Under the pieces are notes generated by a model. The model saw only the letters and a program-made list of their open reading frames with translations. It was not told the origin of the DNA and did no database searches. This document shows positions 1-7,697 of a stretch of 64,000 bases of DNA, one piece after another. The stretch spans positions 2,099,001 through 2,163,000 of the forward strand of contig NZ_CP017147.1 in NCBI RefSeq assembly GCF_001741865.1, written 5' to 3'. Source of the DNA: Bosea vaviloviae. Its GTDB lineage: Bacteria; Pseudomonadota; Alphaproteobacteria; Rhizobiales; Beijerinckiaceae. Both the position numbers and the translations under genes were made by a program. Each line of letters begins with the position of its first letter. Position 1 is the stretch's first letter.

Positions 1-736
1 CGCGCAGCACGGCAAAGCCGTTCTCGGTGCCGACCACGAAGGTGTAGAAACCGTCCAGCGCCTTCAGGCTGTTCTCCAGCGCCTCGCGCAGCGAAGCACC
101 CTCGCGCATGCGCCAGGTAAGGTAGCCCGCGGCGACCTCGCTGTCGTTCTCGGTCTCGAAGGACAAGCCCTCGCGCGTCAGCTCGCGCCGCACTGAGTTG
201 TGGTTCGAGAGCGAGCCGTTATGGACGAGGCACTGGTCCCGCCCGGTCGAGAAGGGATGGGCGCCCTTCGTGGTCACGGCGGATTCTGTTGCCATGCGGG
301 TATGGCCGATGCCGTGGGTGCCGGACATGCCGGAGAGGCCGAACTGCTCCGCGACCCGGATGGGAAGCCCGACTTCCTTGAAGATCTCCATGCGCTTGCC
401 GGCCCCGACGAGGCGCAGGCCGGCAGCCGTCGCGAAGGCGCGCGCCGTCTCTTCGTCGGCGCGCCGGACCGAGACGATGAGATGGTTGGAGCGGATCGTC
501 CGTTCCGCGGGATAGCCGAGATGGGCATCGAGCGCGCCGGCAACACGCTCCAAGGCGGCAGGGTCGGAATGGCTGAGCGTCAGCTTGACGAGGTCGGCCT
601 TGTCCGAGCCGTAGATGGCGAAGCCCGCGCTGTCGGGCCCGCGATCGCTCATCGTCTCAAGCATGCCCGAGAGGAGCCGGCCTAGATCTTGCTCAAGCTC
701 CGGAGCCTTGATGAATAAGCCGACGATCCCGCACAT
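1..736 (-). CDS. glxB: GlxB-type class II glutamine amidotransferase (3' end outside window)
   Basis: Glutaminase subunit of the GlxBCD / N-methylglutamate-synthase-like glutamate synthase, which frees ammonia from glutamine for the synthase subunits. It starts MCGIVGLF, so Cys2 becomes the N-terminal nucleophile. It then shows DRGPDSAGFA, GHTRMAT, HPF, HNGSLSNH and NDSEV, the class II amidotransferase order. A good ribosome site (GGGAGGG) precedes ATG 736. About 245 codons are visible of a family usually near 300, so the C-terminus lies beyond base 1. It is last in a same-strand run with the XRE-cupin regulator, alcohol dehydrogenase and ABC importer. glxC, glxD or a GlnA-like gene would be expected just outside. 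The family is confident; the substrate of the whole pathway is inferred. Confidence 0.88.
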   Translation of the reverse strand, partial: MCGIVGLFIKAPELEQDLGRLLSGMLETMSDRGPDSAGFAIYGSDKADLVKLTLSHSDPAALERVAGALDAHLGYPAERTIRSNHLIVSVRRADEETARAFATAAGLRLVGAGKRMEIFKEVGLPIRVAEQFGLSGMSGTHGIGHTRMATESAVTTKGAHPFSTGRDQCLVHNGSLSNHNSVRRELTREGLSFETENDSEVAAGYLTWRMREGASLREALENSLKALDGFYTFVVGTENGFAVLR

Positions 737-812
737 GTGACCCTCCCGTCATGGCGAGAGTCCTAGCATGGGTGCTTATCCTGTCAAGAAACAAAAGTTC
801 TTATCAGGAAAT

Positions 813-1448
813 CTAAAGCGCCTGGCGCGGATAGACGATGATTGACAGATAGGTCATCGGCAATTGCACGAACTCCTCCGGCCCATGCAGCGCGCCCGAG
901 TCGAACAGCAGCGCATCGCCCGGCTTCAAGCGATAGCGTCCCTCGGCGTGCCGGTAGACCACCTCGCCGCTGAGCATGTAGATGAACTCGACGCCGGCAT
1001 GCTGGAAGCCGGTGAAGGGCGAGGCGTCCTCGCGCAGCGTGATGAGATAGGGTTCGACTACCACGTCGCCGCCAAGGGCATGGCCCAGGAGCTCATAGAC
1101 ATGCCCGGCCTTGGTGCCGCGCCGCTCGATGTTGACACCCTTGCCGGCCGGCACATAGGAGCAGTCGCTCTTCTCCTCGAAGGCGGCAAAAAGCGTGCTG
1201 ATCGGTACGTTGACGCTGGCGGCGATGGCCGCGATCGTGCTGAGCGACGGCGAGATCTGCCCGTTCTCGATCTTCGACAGCATGCCGGCCGAGATCCCGG
1301 CCGCCGCCGCGAGATCGGCAACCGACAAATCATGCGAGCGCCGGATCGCGCGGATCTGACGGCCGAGCGCGATCTCCAGTGTTTTGCGTGTCTCCCCCGG
1401 CGCTCCCGAGCCGGTCGAACTGTCCTGGACGCTCAACGACAGCACCAT
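813..1448 (-). CDS. XRE-family regulator with C-terminal cupin sensor
   Basis: A 211-residue transcription factor. An N-terminal lambda-repressor-like helix-turn-helix spans about residues 28-82 (motifs LSVADLAAAAGISAGMLSKI and ENGQISPSL). A cupin barrel spans about 130-205 (EFIYMLSGEVVYR, LKPGDALLFDSG, HGPEEF). Such proteins sense a small metabolite in the cupin and control neighbouring amine or amino-acid genes. The start is uncertain: ATG 1448 has AGGGG almost touching it, and ATG 1466 would add six residues. The longer open frame to 1805 overlaps the dehydrogenase gene and is not credible. It sits 76 nt before glxB on the same strand, so control of the glx genes or this operon is likely but inferred. 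Confidence 0.85.
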   Translation of the reverse strand: MVLSLSVQDSSTGSGAPGETRKTLEIALGRQIRAIRRSHDLSVADLAAAAGISAGMLSKIENGQISPSLSTIAAIAASVNVPISTLFAAFEEKSDCSYVPAGKGVNIERRGTKAGHVYELLGHALGGDVVVEPYLITLREDASPFTGFQHAGVEFIYMLSGEVVYRHAEGRYRLKPGDALLFDSGALHGPEEFVQLPMTYLSIIVYPRQAL

Positions 1449-1614
1449 CCCCTGCCAACCGCGCATCGTCGCGCTCGCCTGCAGACAGCAGGATCGGCCG
1501 GGGCGAGTCAACCGCCGCCAACGCGAGCGAAACGCACCGCGAGATCGGCTTTCGCCGATGGTGGAGCGTCGGGCGGGAGCGGGCTGCATCGAGAGGGGGA
1601 TAGCGACCGTCATT

Positions 1615-2793
1615 CTAAAAGACCGGAACCCGGCCATCCCAGGCATTCCGGTAAAGCGCGATGATGTCATCGGTATCCGGGACGCGCGGATTGTTCTGCG
1701 GCGTCCCGGAGCTGAGCGCCTGCCGCGCCATCTCCGGCAGCAGCGCCTTGTAGCGCTCCCCGTCGATGCCGAAGCTTTGCGGCGTCGGAACCTTGAGCCG
1801 CGCATTCAGCCCGATGAAGCCTTGGACGAGCACGCGGCCGGCGTGCTCGTCGCTGTCACTCGCGCTCGCCCAGCCGAGCGCCCGCGCCGCGGCTGCGTAT
1901 TGTCGCGGTGCCGCCGACAAGGAATAGGCGGTGACGAGCGGCAGCAGCATGGCGTTCGACAGGCCGTGCGGCACATGGAACAACGCTCCGATCGGGCGGC
2001 TGAGGCCATGGATCAGCGCCGTCGAGGTGTTGGAGACGGCAAGCCCCGCATGGGTCGCTCCGAGCATCATGGCCTCGCGGGCGGCGCGGTTGCCTGGCTC
2101 GCTTGCCGCCGTTTCGAGATGGGCGCCGATCAGCGCCAGCGCCGAGGATGCGAGCGCGTCGGCATGGGCGTTGCGGTTGCGGTTGATGATCGCTTCCAAA
2201 GCATGCGTCAGCGCATCGAGCCCGGTGTCGACCGTGACGCGGAACGGGCAGCTCAGGGTCAACTCGAAATCGACGATTGCGGCGGCCGGCAAGGCGGCTG
2301 TTCCCAGGATCAGCATCTTCTCGTGTCGCTGCGTGTCGGTGATCACACAGGCCCGCGTCACCTCGCTGCCTGTCCCAGCCGTCGTCGGAACCGCGATGAA
2401 GGGCATCACGCTCAGGTCGACGATGCGCGGAACTTTCAGGGCGTGGACCGCTTCCCCGGTGCTGGCAACGATGGCCGCGGCCTTGCCCGTGTCGATGGCG
2501 CTGCCGCCGCCGAAGCCGATGACGCTGTCGCGGTTGCTGCTGCGTATCTGTTCCACGGCGAGATCGACCGTGGCGTCGGTGGGATCCTCGATGACCTCCG
2601 CGAAGATATCGAGATCGATCCCGTCAGCGCGCATGGCGGCGATCGCCGGCTCGGCCAGCCCCAGCTTGAGGACGCCGGGGTCGATGACGAGCAAGGGCCG
2701 CGAGACGCTAAGGCGCTGCAGCAGGGCGGGAAGCTGCCCGATCGATCCGCCGCCGACGATGAGTTCGCGAGGGGTGAGGATGCGGTTGATCAT
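1615..2793 (-). CDS. Iron-containing (group III) alcohol dehydrogenase
   Basis: A 392-residue cytosolic NAD(P)-dependent dehydrogenase interconverting an alcohol and an aldehyde or ketone. The nucleotide-binding part carries FGGGSAIDTGKA (about 93-104) and PTTAGTGSEVT. The metal-binding half carries GLDALTHALE and HGLSRPIGALFHVPHG with the expected His ligands. The length is normal for the family, which also includes maleylacetate and lactaldehyde reductases. The gene lies between an amino-acid-type ABC importer and a GlxB-linked regulator on the same strand. This suggests that it oxidises an alcohol or reduces an aldehyde made from an imported amine or amino alcohol. The substrate cannot be told from sequence. 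Confidence 0.88.
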   Translation of the reverse strand: MINRILTPRELIVGGGSIGQLPALLQRLSVSRPLLVIDPGVLKLGLAEPAIAAMRADGIDLDIFAEVIEDPTDATVDLAVEQIRSSNRDSVIGFGGGSAIDTGKAAAIVASTGEAVHALKVPRIVDLSVMPFIAVPTTAGTGSEVTRACVITDTQRHEKMLILGTAALPAAAIVDFELTLSCPFRVTVDTGLDALTHALEAIINRNRNAHADALASSALALIGAHLETAASEPGNRAAREAMMLGATHAGLAVSNTSTALIHGLSRPIGALFHVPHGLSNAMLLPLVTAYSLSAAPRQYAAAARALGWASASDSDEHAGRVLVQGFIGLNARLKVPTPQSFGIDGERYKALLPEMARQALSSGTPQNNPRVPDTDDIIALYRNAWDGRVPVF

Positions 2794-2820
2794 CTGCGCC
2801 TCGCCATCCCGTCGACAGGG

Positions 2821-2871
2821 ATGCTCAATGGGGAAGGATGCTCAATGGGCAAGCATGCTCAATGGGGAAGG
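2821..2871. repeat. Tandem repeat, 3 x 17 bp, over the stop of the ABC ATPase gene
   Basis: Three consecutive 17-bp units (atgctcaatggggaagg type) occupy 2821-2837, 2838-2854 and 2855-2871. The first and third are identical and the middle one differs at two positions. The third unit contains the stop codon (2859-2861) of the ATPase gene on the minus strand. The array fills most of the gap to the alcohol dehydrogenase. Confidence 0.9.
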
Positions 2872-3623
2872 ATCTTCGACAGGAACTGTTTCGCGCGCTC
2901 GCTTTCGGGGGCGGCGAAGAACTGTTCCGTGTCGCTGTTCTCGACGATCTCGCCGCGATCCATGAAGACGACCCTGTCGGCGACCTTGCGGGCGAACCCC
3001 ATTTCATGAGTGACGACCATCATCGTCATGCCCTCCTGGGCGAGCCCGACCATGACGTCGAGAACCTCGTTGATCATCTCCGGATCGAGCGCGGAGGTCG
3101 GCTCGTCGAACAGCATCGCGATCGGGTCCATGGCGAGCGCACGCGCGATGGCGACGCGCTGCTGCTGGCCGCCCGAGAGCTGGATCGGGTATTTCCGCGC
3201 ATGGTCGGTCAGCCCGACCCGTTCGAGCAGGGAGAGCGCCTTCTCCCTGGCCTCGGAGGGGGAGCGTCCGAGCACCTTCTCCTGCCCGATGCAGAGGTTT
3301 TCCATCACCGTCATATGCGGGAACAGCTCGAAATGCTGGAAGACCATGCCCACCCGCGCCCGCAGCTTGGGCATGTCGGTGTCGGGATCGGTCGCCTTCA
3401 CGCCATCAATCAGGATGTCGCCATCCCTGACGCTCTCCAGCCCGTTGACGCATTTGATCAGGGTCGATTTGCCGGAGCCGGAGGGGCCGCAGACCACGAC
3501 GACCTCTCCCTTCCCAACCGCCAGGCTGCAATTCTTCAGGACGTGGAAGCTGTCGCCATACCATTTGTTGACGGCGCGGACTTCGATCATGGCGTTCGTT
3601 TGCTGCATGACTGGGGGGCTCAT
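2859..3623 (-). CDS. Polar amino acid ABC transporter ATP-binding protein
   Basis: A 254-residue GlnQ/HisP-type ATPase powering the permease encoded just upstream. It shows Walker [11 protein letters not shown], the Q-loop [11 protein letters not shown], the signature [16 protein letters not shown], Walker [14 protein letters not shown] and the switch His in [12 protein letters not shown] 3623 overlaps the permease stop by four bases (ATGA, 3620-3623), which fixes the start. The open frame running upstream to 4364 is read-through antisense to nothing real and overlaps the permease. Tandem 17-bp repeats cover its 3' end. With the permease and binding protein it forms a complete importer, probably for an amino acid or related amine. 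Confidence 0.95.
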   Translation of the reverse strand: MSPPVMQQTNAMIEVRAVNKWYGDSFHVLKNCSLAVGKGEVVVVCGPSGSGKSTLIKCVNGLESVRDGDILIDGVKATDPDTDMPKLRARVGMVFQHFELFPHMTVMENLCIGQEKVLGRSPSEAREKALSLLERVGLTDHARKYPIQLSGGQQQRVAIARALAMDPIAMLFDEPTSALDPEMINEVLDVMVGLAQEGMTMMVVTHEMGFARKVADRVVFMDRGEIVENSDTEQFFAAPESERAKQFLSKILPH

Positions 3624-4315
3624 CGCTGCTCGGTCACGGTGGCCTGCACGTCGAAGGCCCGGCCGAGACGCTTTTCGATCCGGCGCTGGATGAACTCCCA
3701 GGCCGTGGTCATCACGAGGTAGTAGAGCGCCGCGACGATGAAGAGCTCGAGCACCAGGAATTTCTCCTGGATCAGCACCTGCGTGCGGCGCAGCAGCTCT
3801 TCCATGGAAATGATCGAGGCGATCGAGGTGGTCTTGAGGATGCCGTTCACCGAATTGCCCAGGGGCGGGATGATGATCCGGAAGGCTTGCGGCGCCACGA
3901 CATAGCGCATCACCTGGAACTCGCGCATGCCGATGGCGCGCGCCGCATTGACCTGCCCGCGCGGCACCGCCGAGATGCCGGCGCGCACGATCTCGGAGAG
4001 ATAGGCGGCCTCGTTGAGGGTCAGGCCGATCAGCGTGGATTCGAGCACCGAGAAGCGGATGCCGAGCTGCGGCAGGCCGGTATAGATGATGATGAGCTGC
4101 ACCAGCAGCGGCGTGCCGCGCATGATCCAGGTGTAGAAATAGGCGGGAACGGACAGGATCTTGTGCTTCGACATGCGCATCAGCGCGACGACGAAACCCA
4201 GGATCAATCCGAACACCATCGAGAAGACCGTCAGGCCGAGCGTTATCAGCGCGCCTTCGAGCATGTATTCGTTCGTCAGATATTCGAAGAAACCGCCCCA
4301 GTTCCAGCCTTTCAC
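3620..4315 (-). CDS. Polar amino acid ABC transporter permease (HisM/ArtM type)
   Basis: A 231-residue inner-membrane permease with about five hydrophobic segments, beginning [13 protein letters not shown] as in His/Glu/Gln permeases. The EAA loop appears as [20 protein letters not shown] followed by [11 protein letters not shown] single permease gene is present, so the channel is likely a homodimer. It is 85 nt downstream of the binding-protein gene and overlaps the ATPase start by ATGA, indicating translational coupling. The ligand class (polar amino acid) follows from family; the exact ligand is unknown. Confidence 0.93.
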   Translation of the reverse strand: MKGWNWGGFFEYLTNEYMLEGALITLGLTVFSMVFGLILGFVVALMRMSKHKILSVPAYFYTWIMRGTPLLVQLIIIYTGLPQLGIRFSVLESTLIGLTLNEAAYLSEIVRAGISAVPRGQVNAARAIGMREFQVMRYVVAPQAFRIIIPPLGNSVNGILKTTSIASIISMEELLRRTQVLIQEKFLVLELFIVAALYYLVMTTAWEFIQRRIEKRLGRAFDVQATVTEQR

Positions 4316-4400
4316 GCAGATCTCCCGGCAGATGGTCGAAATCGGACATCGGACACCCGGGCATGCGCCAGGGCAGGGGGATATGGCTCGCGGCGAGGGC

Positions 4401-5279
4401 CTAGCTGTCGCGCCCCAGCACGCGGACGCCGCCTTCGATCTGGCCGACGCCGTAGTTGGACATCAGCTTGGCCAGCGAGCCGTCGGCCTCCATCTCCTTC
4501 AGCGCCTGGGCCACAGCATCGGCGATGGCCTTCTGCCCGAAGGAGAGTGAGCCCGGGGTCGGGAACATGCCGCTCAGCGCATGGGTGAACTCGCCACGCT
4601 CCTGATATTGCTTGGCGACGGGGTCGATCGAGACCGCCGCATCGACCTGCCCGGCGCGCAGGGCCTGATAGACCGTGGCGTAGTTGTCGAAGAGATTGAT
4701 GGTCATCTCGGTGAGCCCGCGCGATTTGAACTCCTTGTTCAGGTCGCGGATCTTGCGTTCGGCATAGCCGCCGAGATCGGTGCTGACCCGCTTGCCGGCG
4801 AGGTCGTCGACCGCCGTGATCGGCTTGCCCGCCTGGGTCGGTGTCGAGATGCTGATCGCGAGGTTCTCATAGGGGATCATGTAGAGAATCTTCAGGCGCT
4901 CGGGCGTGACAAAGAGGCCGGCATTGATCATGTCCCAGCGCCCGCCCTGCAGGCCCGGCACCATCGCGGCATATTCCGTGCTGATATAATCCGGCGTCAG
5001 GCACAGACGCTTGGCGATCTCGTATCCGAGCTCGATCCGCATGCCCTTCAGCACGCCCTTCTGATCCGCATAGGCCATCGGCGGCAAGGTCGGGCTGGTG
5101 GCCATGACGAAATGTCCGGGCTTGGTCAGGAGATTTCCGGCGATCTTCGGCGTGCAGCCTTGCGCCTGGGCCTGTGCGGCTGGGAGGGCGACCAGCGCCA
5201 TCAGCCCCGCAAGCCCGATCGCGCGGATCGCTTTGCGAGGATTGCGTCCGCAAGGCACGGCAAATCTCCGGAAAGCCAT
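4401..5279 (-). CDS. Periplasmic amino-acid-type solute-binding protein
   Basis: A 292-residue extracellular binding protein of the SBP_bac_3 fold. A signal peptide occupies about residues 1-38 (basic start, hydrophobic LAGLMALVALPAAQA, AQA-type cleavage). The mature part carries GVLKGMRIELGYEIAKRL, LQGGRWDMINAGLFVTPER and LAGKRVSTDLGGYAE, typical for polar amino-acid receptors. ATG 5279 is chosen because GGAG lies 6-9 nt upstream; ATGs at 5291 and 5297 are less well placed. It is the first gene of the minus-strand run down to glxB, and its promoter region holds a strong palindrome (5300-5324), so the whole run is likely repressed from there. Confidence 0.92.
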   Translation of the reverse strand: MAFRRFAVPCGRNPRKAIRAIGLAGLMALVALPAAQAQAQGCTPKIAGNLLTKPGHFVMATSPTLPPMAYADQKGVLKGMRIELGYEIAKRLCLTPDYISTEYAAMVPGLQGGRWDMINAGLFVTPERLKILYMIPYENLAISISTPTQAGKPITAVDDLAGKRVSTDLGGYAERKIRDLNKEFKSRGLTEMTINLFDNYATVYQALRAGQVDAAVSIDPVAKQYQERGEFTHALSGMFPTPGSLSFGQKAIADAVAQALKEMEADGSLAKLMSNYGVGQIEGGVRVLGRDS

Positions 5280-5299
5280 TTGTCGCTCCATCTTCAAGC

Positions 5300-5324
5300 T
5301 GGTATTCTATATTATGGCATACCA
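5300..5324 (-). promoter_or_regulatory. Candidate GntR operator over the -10 of the ABC/ADH/glx operon
   Basis: A 25-bp near-palindrome with TGGTAT and ATACCA ends; 10 of 12 position pairs match around base 5312. FCD-type GntR regulators typically bind short TGGTAT-like palindromes. On the minus strand the site covers TAATAT (5314-5309), a good -10 hexamer 20-odd bases before the binding-protein start. It lies between that gene and the divergent GntR gene. The palindrome is seen directly; binding is inferred. Confidence 0.6.
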
Positions 5325-5465
5325 AACTTGACGCCACAATCTGGCTGCCCAGGGAAAAATCAGGCAGGGCCATGCCCATAAATCAGGCGAGGGAGCGCAG
5401 GCGAATGGGCTGTTGTCTTCTGTGTCCTGATCGGGCAACTGTCGTAGAAACAGGAAGAATGACCG

Positions 5466-6155
5466 ATGAATTCGACTGAGCGGCCGATGCTGGTCGATCG
5501 TCCGGGGAAGACCCTTCGTGAATTGACTTTAGAAAAGATGCGCGAGGCGATCCTCGACATGCGCTTCAAGCCGGGCGCGCGACTTGTCGAGCGCGATCTG
5601 TGCGAGCAACTCGGGGTCAGTCGAACCATCGTCCGCGAGGTTTTGCGCCATCTCGAATCGGAAGGGCTCGTCGCGACGCTTCCCAATCGCGGTCCGATCG
5701 TGGCCAAGACCACGCCGGATGAAGCCAAGCAGATCTACGAGATTCGCGGTGTGCTCGAAGGCATCGCGGCCAAGGCCTGTGCGGAAAACCAGCAGCCTGG
5801 CGTCGTCGCAACGCTCGAAAGCCGGCTTGCGAACATCCGCGCGGCCTATGCCGAGAATGCGATGTCGACGGTCCTCGCCGAGACGACCGAATTCTATCGC
5901 CTGTTGTTCGCAGCCTCCGGCAAGGACATCGCCTGGGGCATCGTCAGCTCCATCACCGTGCGCATCAATTATCTGCGCTCGATGACGATCAAGACGACGG
6001 GGCGCAATGTCGAGGGTCCCAGGCAGATGCAGAACATCGTCGACGCGATCCGGGCCGGCGACGGTGAGGCGGCCTATAATGCGGCGCTGACGCATGTCCG
6101 CAACGCCTCGTCGATCGCCCAGGGCTTGCTTTCGGAGCAGGCGGACGCGATCTGA
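5466..6155 (+). CDS. GntR-family regulator, FCD (FadR) subfamily
   Basis: A 229-residue repressor. The winged helix-turn-helix spans about residues 15-80 (LREAILDMRFKPGARLVE-like start, then LCEQLGVSRTIVREVLRHL and EGLVATLPNRGP). An all-helical FCD ligand domain follows at about 90-220 (IYEIRGVLEGIAAKA, AETTEFYRLLF, IVDAIRAGDGEAAYNAALTHV). The His-containing C-terminal helix fits a metal-assisted ligand site. It is divergent from the ABC importer operon and 186 nt away, with a palindrome in between, so repression of that operon, relieved by the imported substrate or a catabolite, is the simplest reading. The ligand is unknown. Confidence 0.9.
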   Translation: MNSTERPMLVDRPGKTLRELTLEKMREAILDMRFKPGARLVERDLCEQLGVSRTIVREVLRHLESEGLVATLPNRGPIVAKTTPDEAKQIYEIRGVLEGIAAKACAENQQPGVVATLESRLANIRAAYAENAMSTVLAETTEFYRLLFAASGKDIAWGIVSSITVRINYLRSMTIKTTGRNVEGPRQMQNIVDAIRAGDGEAAYNAALTHVRNASSIAQGLLSEQADAI

Positions 6156-6277
6156 GGGCGAGGGGGTCAGATGCTCCCGCGCAGGATCAATTCGAGGTCG
6201 ATGGCTTGCTGCGGAGACGCCATGATGCAGAGCGGCCCGCTTTTGATTTTCCGGATCCGTCCACTATCGTATTACGC

Positions 6278-6844
6278 ATGGTGAAATCTGACGGCATCGA
6301 TCAGCGCATTGGCGCTCGCATTCGCATCGAGCGGGAGGGCAGGGGCTGGTCGCTGTCCGATCTCGCCGAAAGGGCATCGGTATCCCGCGCCATGATCTTC
6401 AAGGTGGAGCGGGCCGAGAGCAGCCCGACGGCGACCTTGCTCGGCAAGCTTTCCGGAGCCTTCGGCCTGAGCATGTCGACGCTGATGGCGCGGGCCGAGA
6501 TGCAGCAGGGGCGGCTGCTGCGGAAGGCCGATCAGCCGCTATGGGTCGATCCGCAGACCGGCTATGTGCGCCGCCATGTCTCGCCGCGCTCCGACCTGCC
6601 GCTCGACCTGGTGCGCATCGAATTGCCGGCCGGGAGGGAGGTGCCGATGCCCGCTTCTGCCTACGCCTTCATGCGCCAATTGATCTGGATTCTGGATGGA
6701 GAGCTGATCTTCATCGAAGGGCAGACGCGGCATGACATGAAGGAAGGTGATTGCCTCGAACTCGGCCCTCCCAGCGATTGCGTCTTCAAGAATGAGAGCG
6801 ATCGGAGCTGCGTCTATGCTGTCGCGGTGCTGAGCAATTCCTAA
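6278..6844 (+). CDS. XRE-family regulator with cupin domain
   Basis: A 188-residue transcription factor unrelated in detail to the one at 813. The helix-turn-helix is at about 10-65 (RIGARIRIEREGRGWSLSDL, ERASVSRAMIFKVERAESS, LSGAFGLSMSTL). A cupin-like C-terminus follows (WILDGELIFIEG, MKEGDCLELGPPS). ATG 6278 begins the usual short N-terminus; the frame stays open to 6206 but those extra residues look like untranslated leader. No clear ribosome site is visible, so a leaderless transcript is possible. It stands alone 122 nt after the GntR gene, and its targets cannot be inferred. Confidence 0.8.
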   Translation: MVKSDGIDQRIGARIRIEREGRGWSLSDLAERASVSRAMIFKVERAESSPTATLLGKLSGAFGLSMSTLMARAEMQQGRLLRKADQPLWVDPQTGYVRRHVSPRSDLPLDLVRIELPAGREVPMPASAYAFMRQLIWILDGELIFIEGQTRHDMKEGDCLELGPPSDCVFKNESDRSCVYAVAVLSNS

Positions 6845-7200
6845 AGCTCCCGGCGCTCTTCGGAATCAAAGCTCGGGAACAGGGCAATGGGACGGCGCGC
6901 GCTTTGGAGCGATGGTTCGGCTTCAGGAATTTATGAGCAGTCGCCATGACGTCATGCAGCTTATCGTGCAATTCCACCAGTCGTATTCATTCGTCTAGTA
7001 GTTCGCGACGGCTTTCATCATCGCGAGGCGGACGCCCTGAGTGGTGTCGGTGACGGTCTCGCACTCCCGGCCGCGGGTGACCTTCAGCCGCCGCTTCAAG
7101 CCAACGCCAGAATGGCTTAGTCTTGCGGTGACCTTTGCCGTCGTCGAGCGGATGCGTTTGGCGATCCGCACGGCGGACAATCCACGCACGCACTACATGA
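6845..7200. other. Sparse 356-bp gap with one doubtful small ORF
   Basis: Between the XRE-cupin gene and the small gene at 7201 I see no clear gene, hairpin terminator or repeat. The first 150 bases are relatively AT-rich for this window. The second half holds only the doubtful GTG-started reading frame listed at 6995-7189. Confidence 0.5.
6995..7189 (-). CDS. Doubtful small basic protein (64 aa)
   Basis: A GTG-started frame 11 nt downstream of the stop of the small gene at 7201, on the same strand, so the two could be cotranscribed. The product is basic (RIAKRIRSTTAKVTARL) and its first half could fold as a helix-turn-helix (LSAVRIAKRIRS), but I recognise no family. A second overlapping frame (GTG 7193) is equally open, and there is no convincing ribosome site. 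Treat as possible only. Confidence 0.25.
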   Translation of the reverse strand: MRGLSAVRIAKRIRSTTAKVTARLSHSGVGLKRRLKVTRGRECETVTDTTQGVRLAMMKAVANY

Positions 7201-7476
7201 TCATGACAGCACCAAACCTTCCGGGGCGGGCTCGTCGCAGCGGCTGATGACTTTTCCGGTCGAAACGATTTCGAACTTGCAGCCGTCGATATATTTAGCC
7301 GGTGTGCCGTCTTCGAGCGTGTAGCTCGTGACAGCGAGCCCCCGGAACATCTGCCAGACTATGACGCAGTAGGTGTTGCCGTCGCTGTCTTTGCAGCGCT
7401 CGCGGTAGAGCTCTCGTTTGCGCCCTCGAACTTCACGGGACGGGCGATCGATGTGGGCGGCGCGCGCTGCACTCAT
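7201..7476 (-). CDS. Small conserved-type hypothetical protein (91 aa)
   Basis: A short soluble protein with a basic N-terminus and a compact body containing YCVIVWQMF, VTSYTLEDGTPAKYIDG and FEIVSTGKVISR. It resembles small uncharacterised proteins I associate with Rhizobiales genomes, but I cannot name a family or function. ATG 7476 lies about 25-30 nt downstream of a candidate EcfG-like promoter on the minus strand (7533-7509). It is divergent from the DNA ligase, which has its own EcfG-like promoter, so both may belong to the general stress response. Codon use matches the neighbours. Confidence 0.6.
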   Translation of the reverse strand: MSAARAAHIDRPSREVRGRKRELYRERCKDSDGNTYCVIVWQMFRGLAVTSYTLEDGTPAKYIDGCKFEIVSTGKVISRCDEPAPEGLVLS

Positions 7477-7508
7477 GGGACACCTACGCGACCAAACTCT
7501 CCATGCTC

Positions 7509-7533
7509 AACCGCTTGCGAACGCCTCGGTTCC
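7509..7533 (-). promoter_or_regulatory. Candidate EcfG-like promoter for the small gene at 7201-7476
   Basis: On the minus strand GGAAC (7533-7529), a 16-nt spacer and GGTT (7512-7509) resemble the alphaproteobacterial general-stress consensus GGAAC-N16/17-CGTT with one mismatch in the -10. The expected start point is about 25 nt before ATG 7476. Sequence match only. Confidence 0.4.
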
Positions 7534-7540
7534 TGAGGTT

Positions 7541-7565
7541 GGAACGAATCTTATGCATCTTCGTT
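7541..7565 (+). promoter_or_regulatory. Candidate EcfG (general stress) promoter for the DNA ligase
   Basis: GGAAC (7541-7545), 16 nt, then CGTT (7562-7565) matches the EcfG/RpoE2 consensus exactly. Non-homologous end-joining type ligases are known members of this regulon in rhizobia. If it is used, transcription starts near 7573, so the frame opening at 7503 cannot supply the start codon. Confidence 0.5.
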
Positions 7566-7697
7566 GGCGAGTCGGTTGCGTGGAGTCTTGGTGTGTGTGC
7601 GCGTCGTGTGTTGCGCTCGGGCCCGGTGTCCGAGGTGGTGCGAGGGCCGGCCGCGCGGCGGCGGGACAGTCGACAGCGCGGCCTGCTCTTCGATCCC

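Noticed and set aside
1384..3009. Long plus-strand frame (541 codons) over the alcohol dehydrogenase and regulator
   Set aside because: Antisense to the clear dehydrogenase gene; the product is Arg/Gly/Asp-rich with no motif. It arises from GC-rich codon bias.
7503..7697. N-terminal extension of the DNA ligase frame
   Set aside because: It precedes the candidate promoter's start point and has no homology-like content, so the ligase probably begins at 7698 or 7626.
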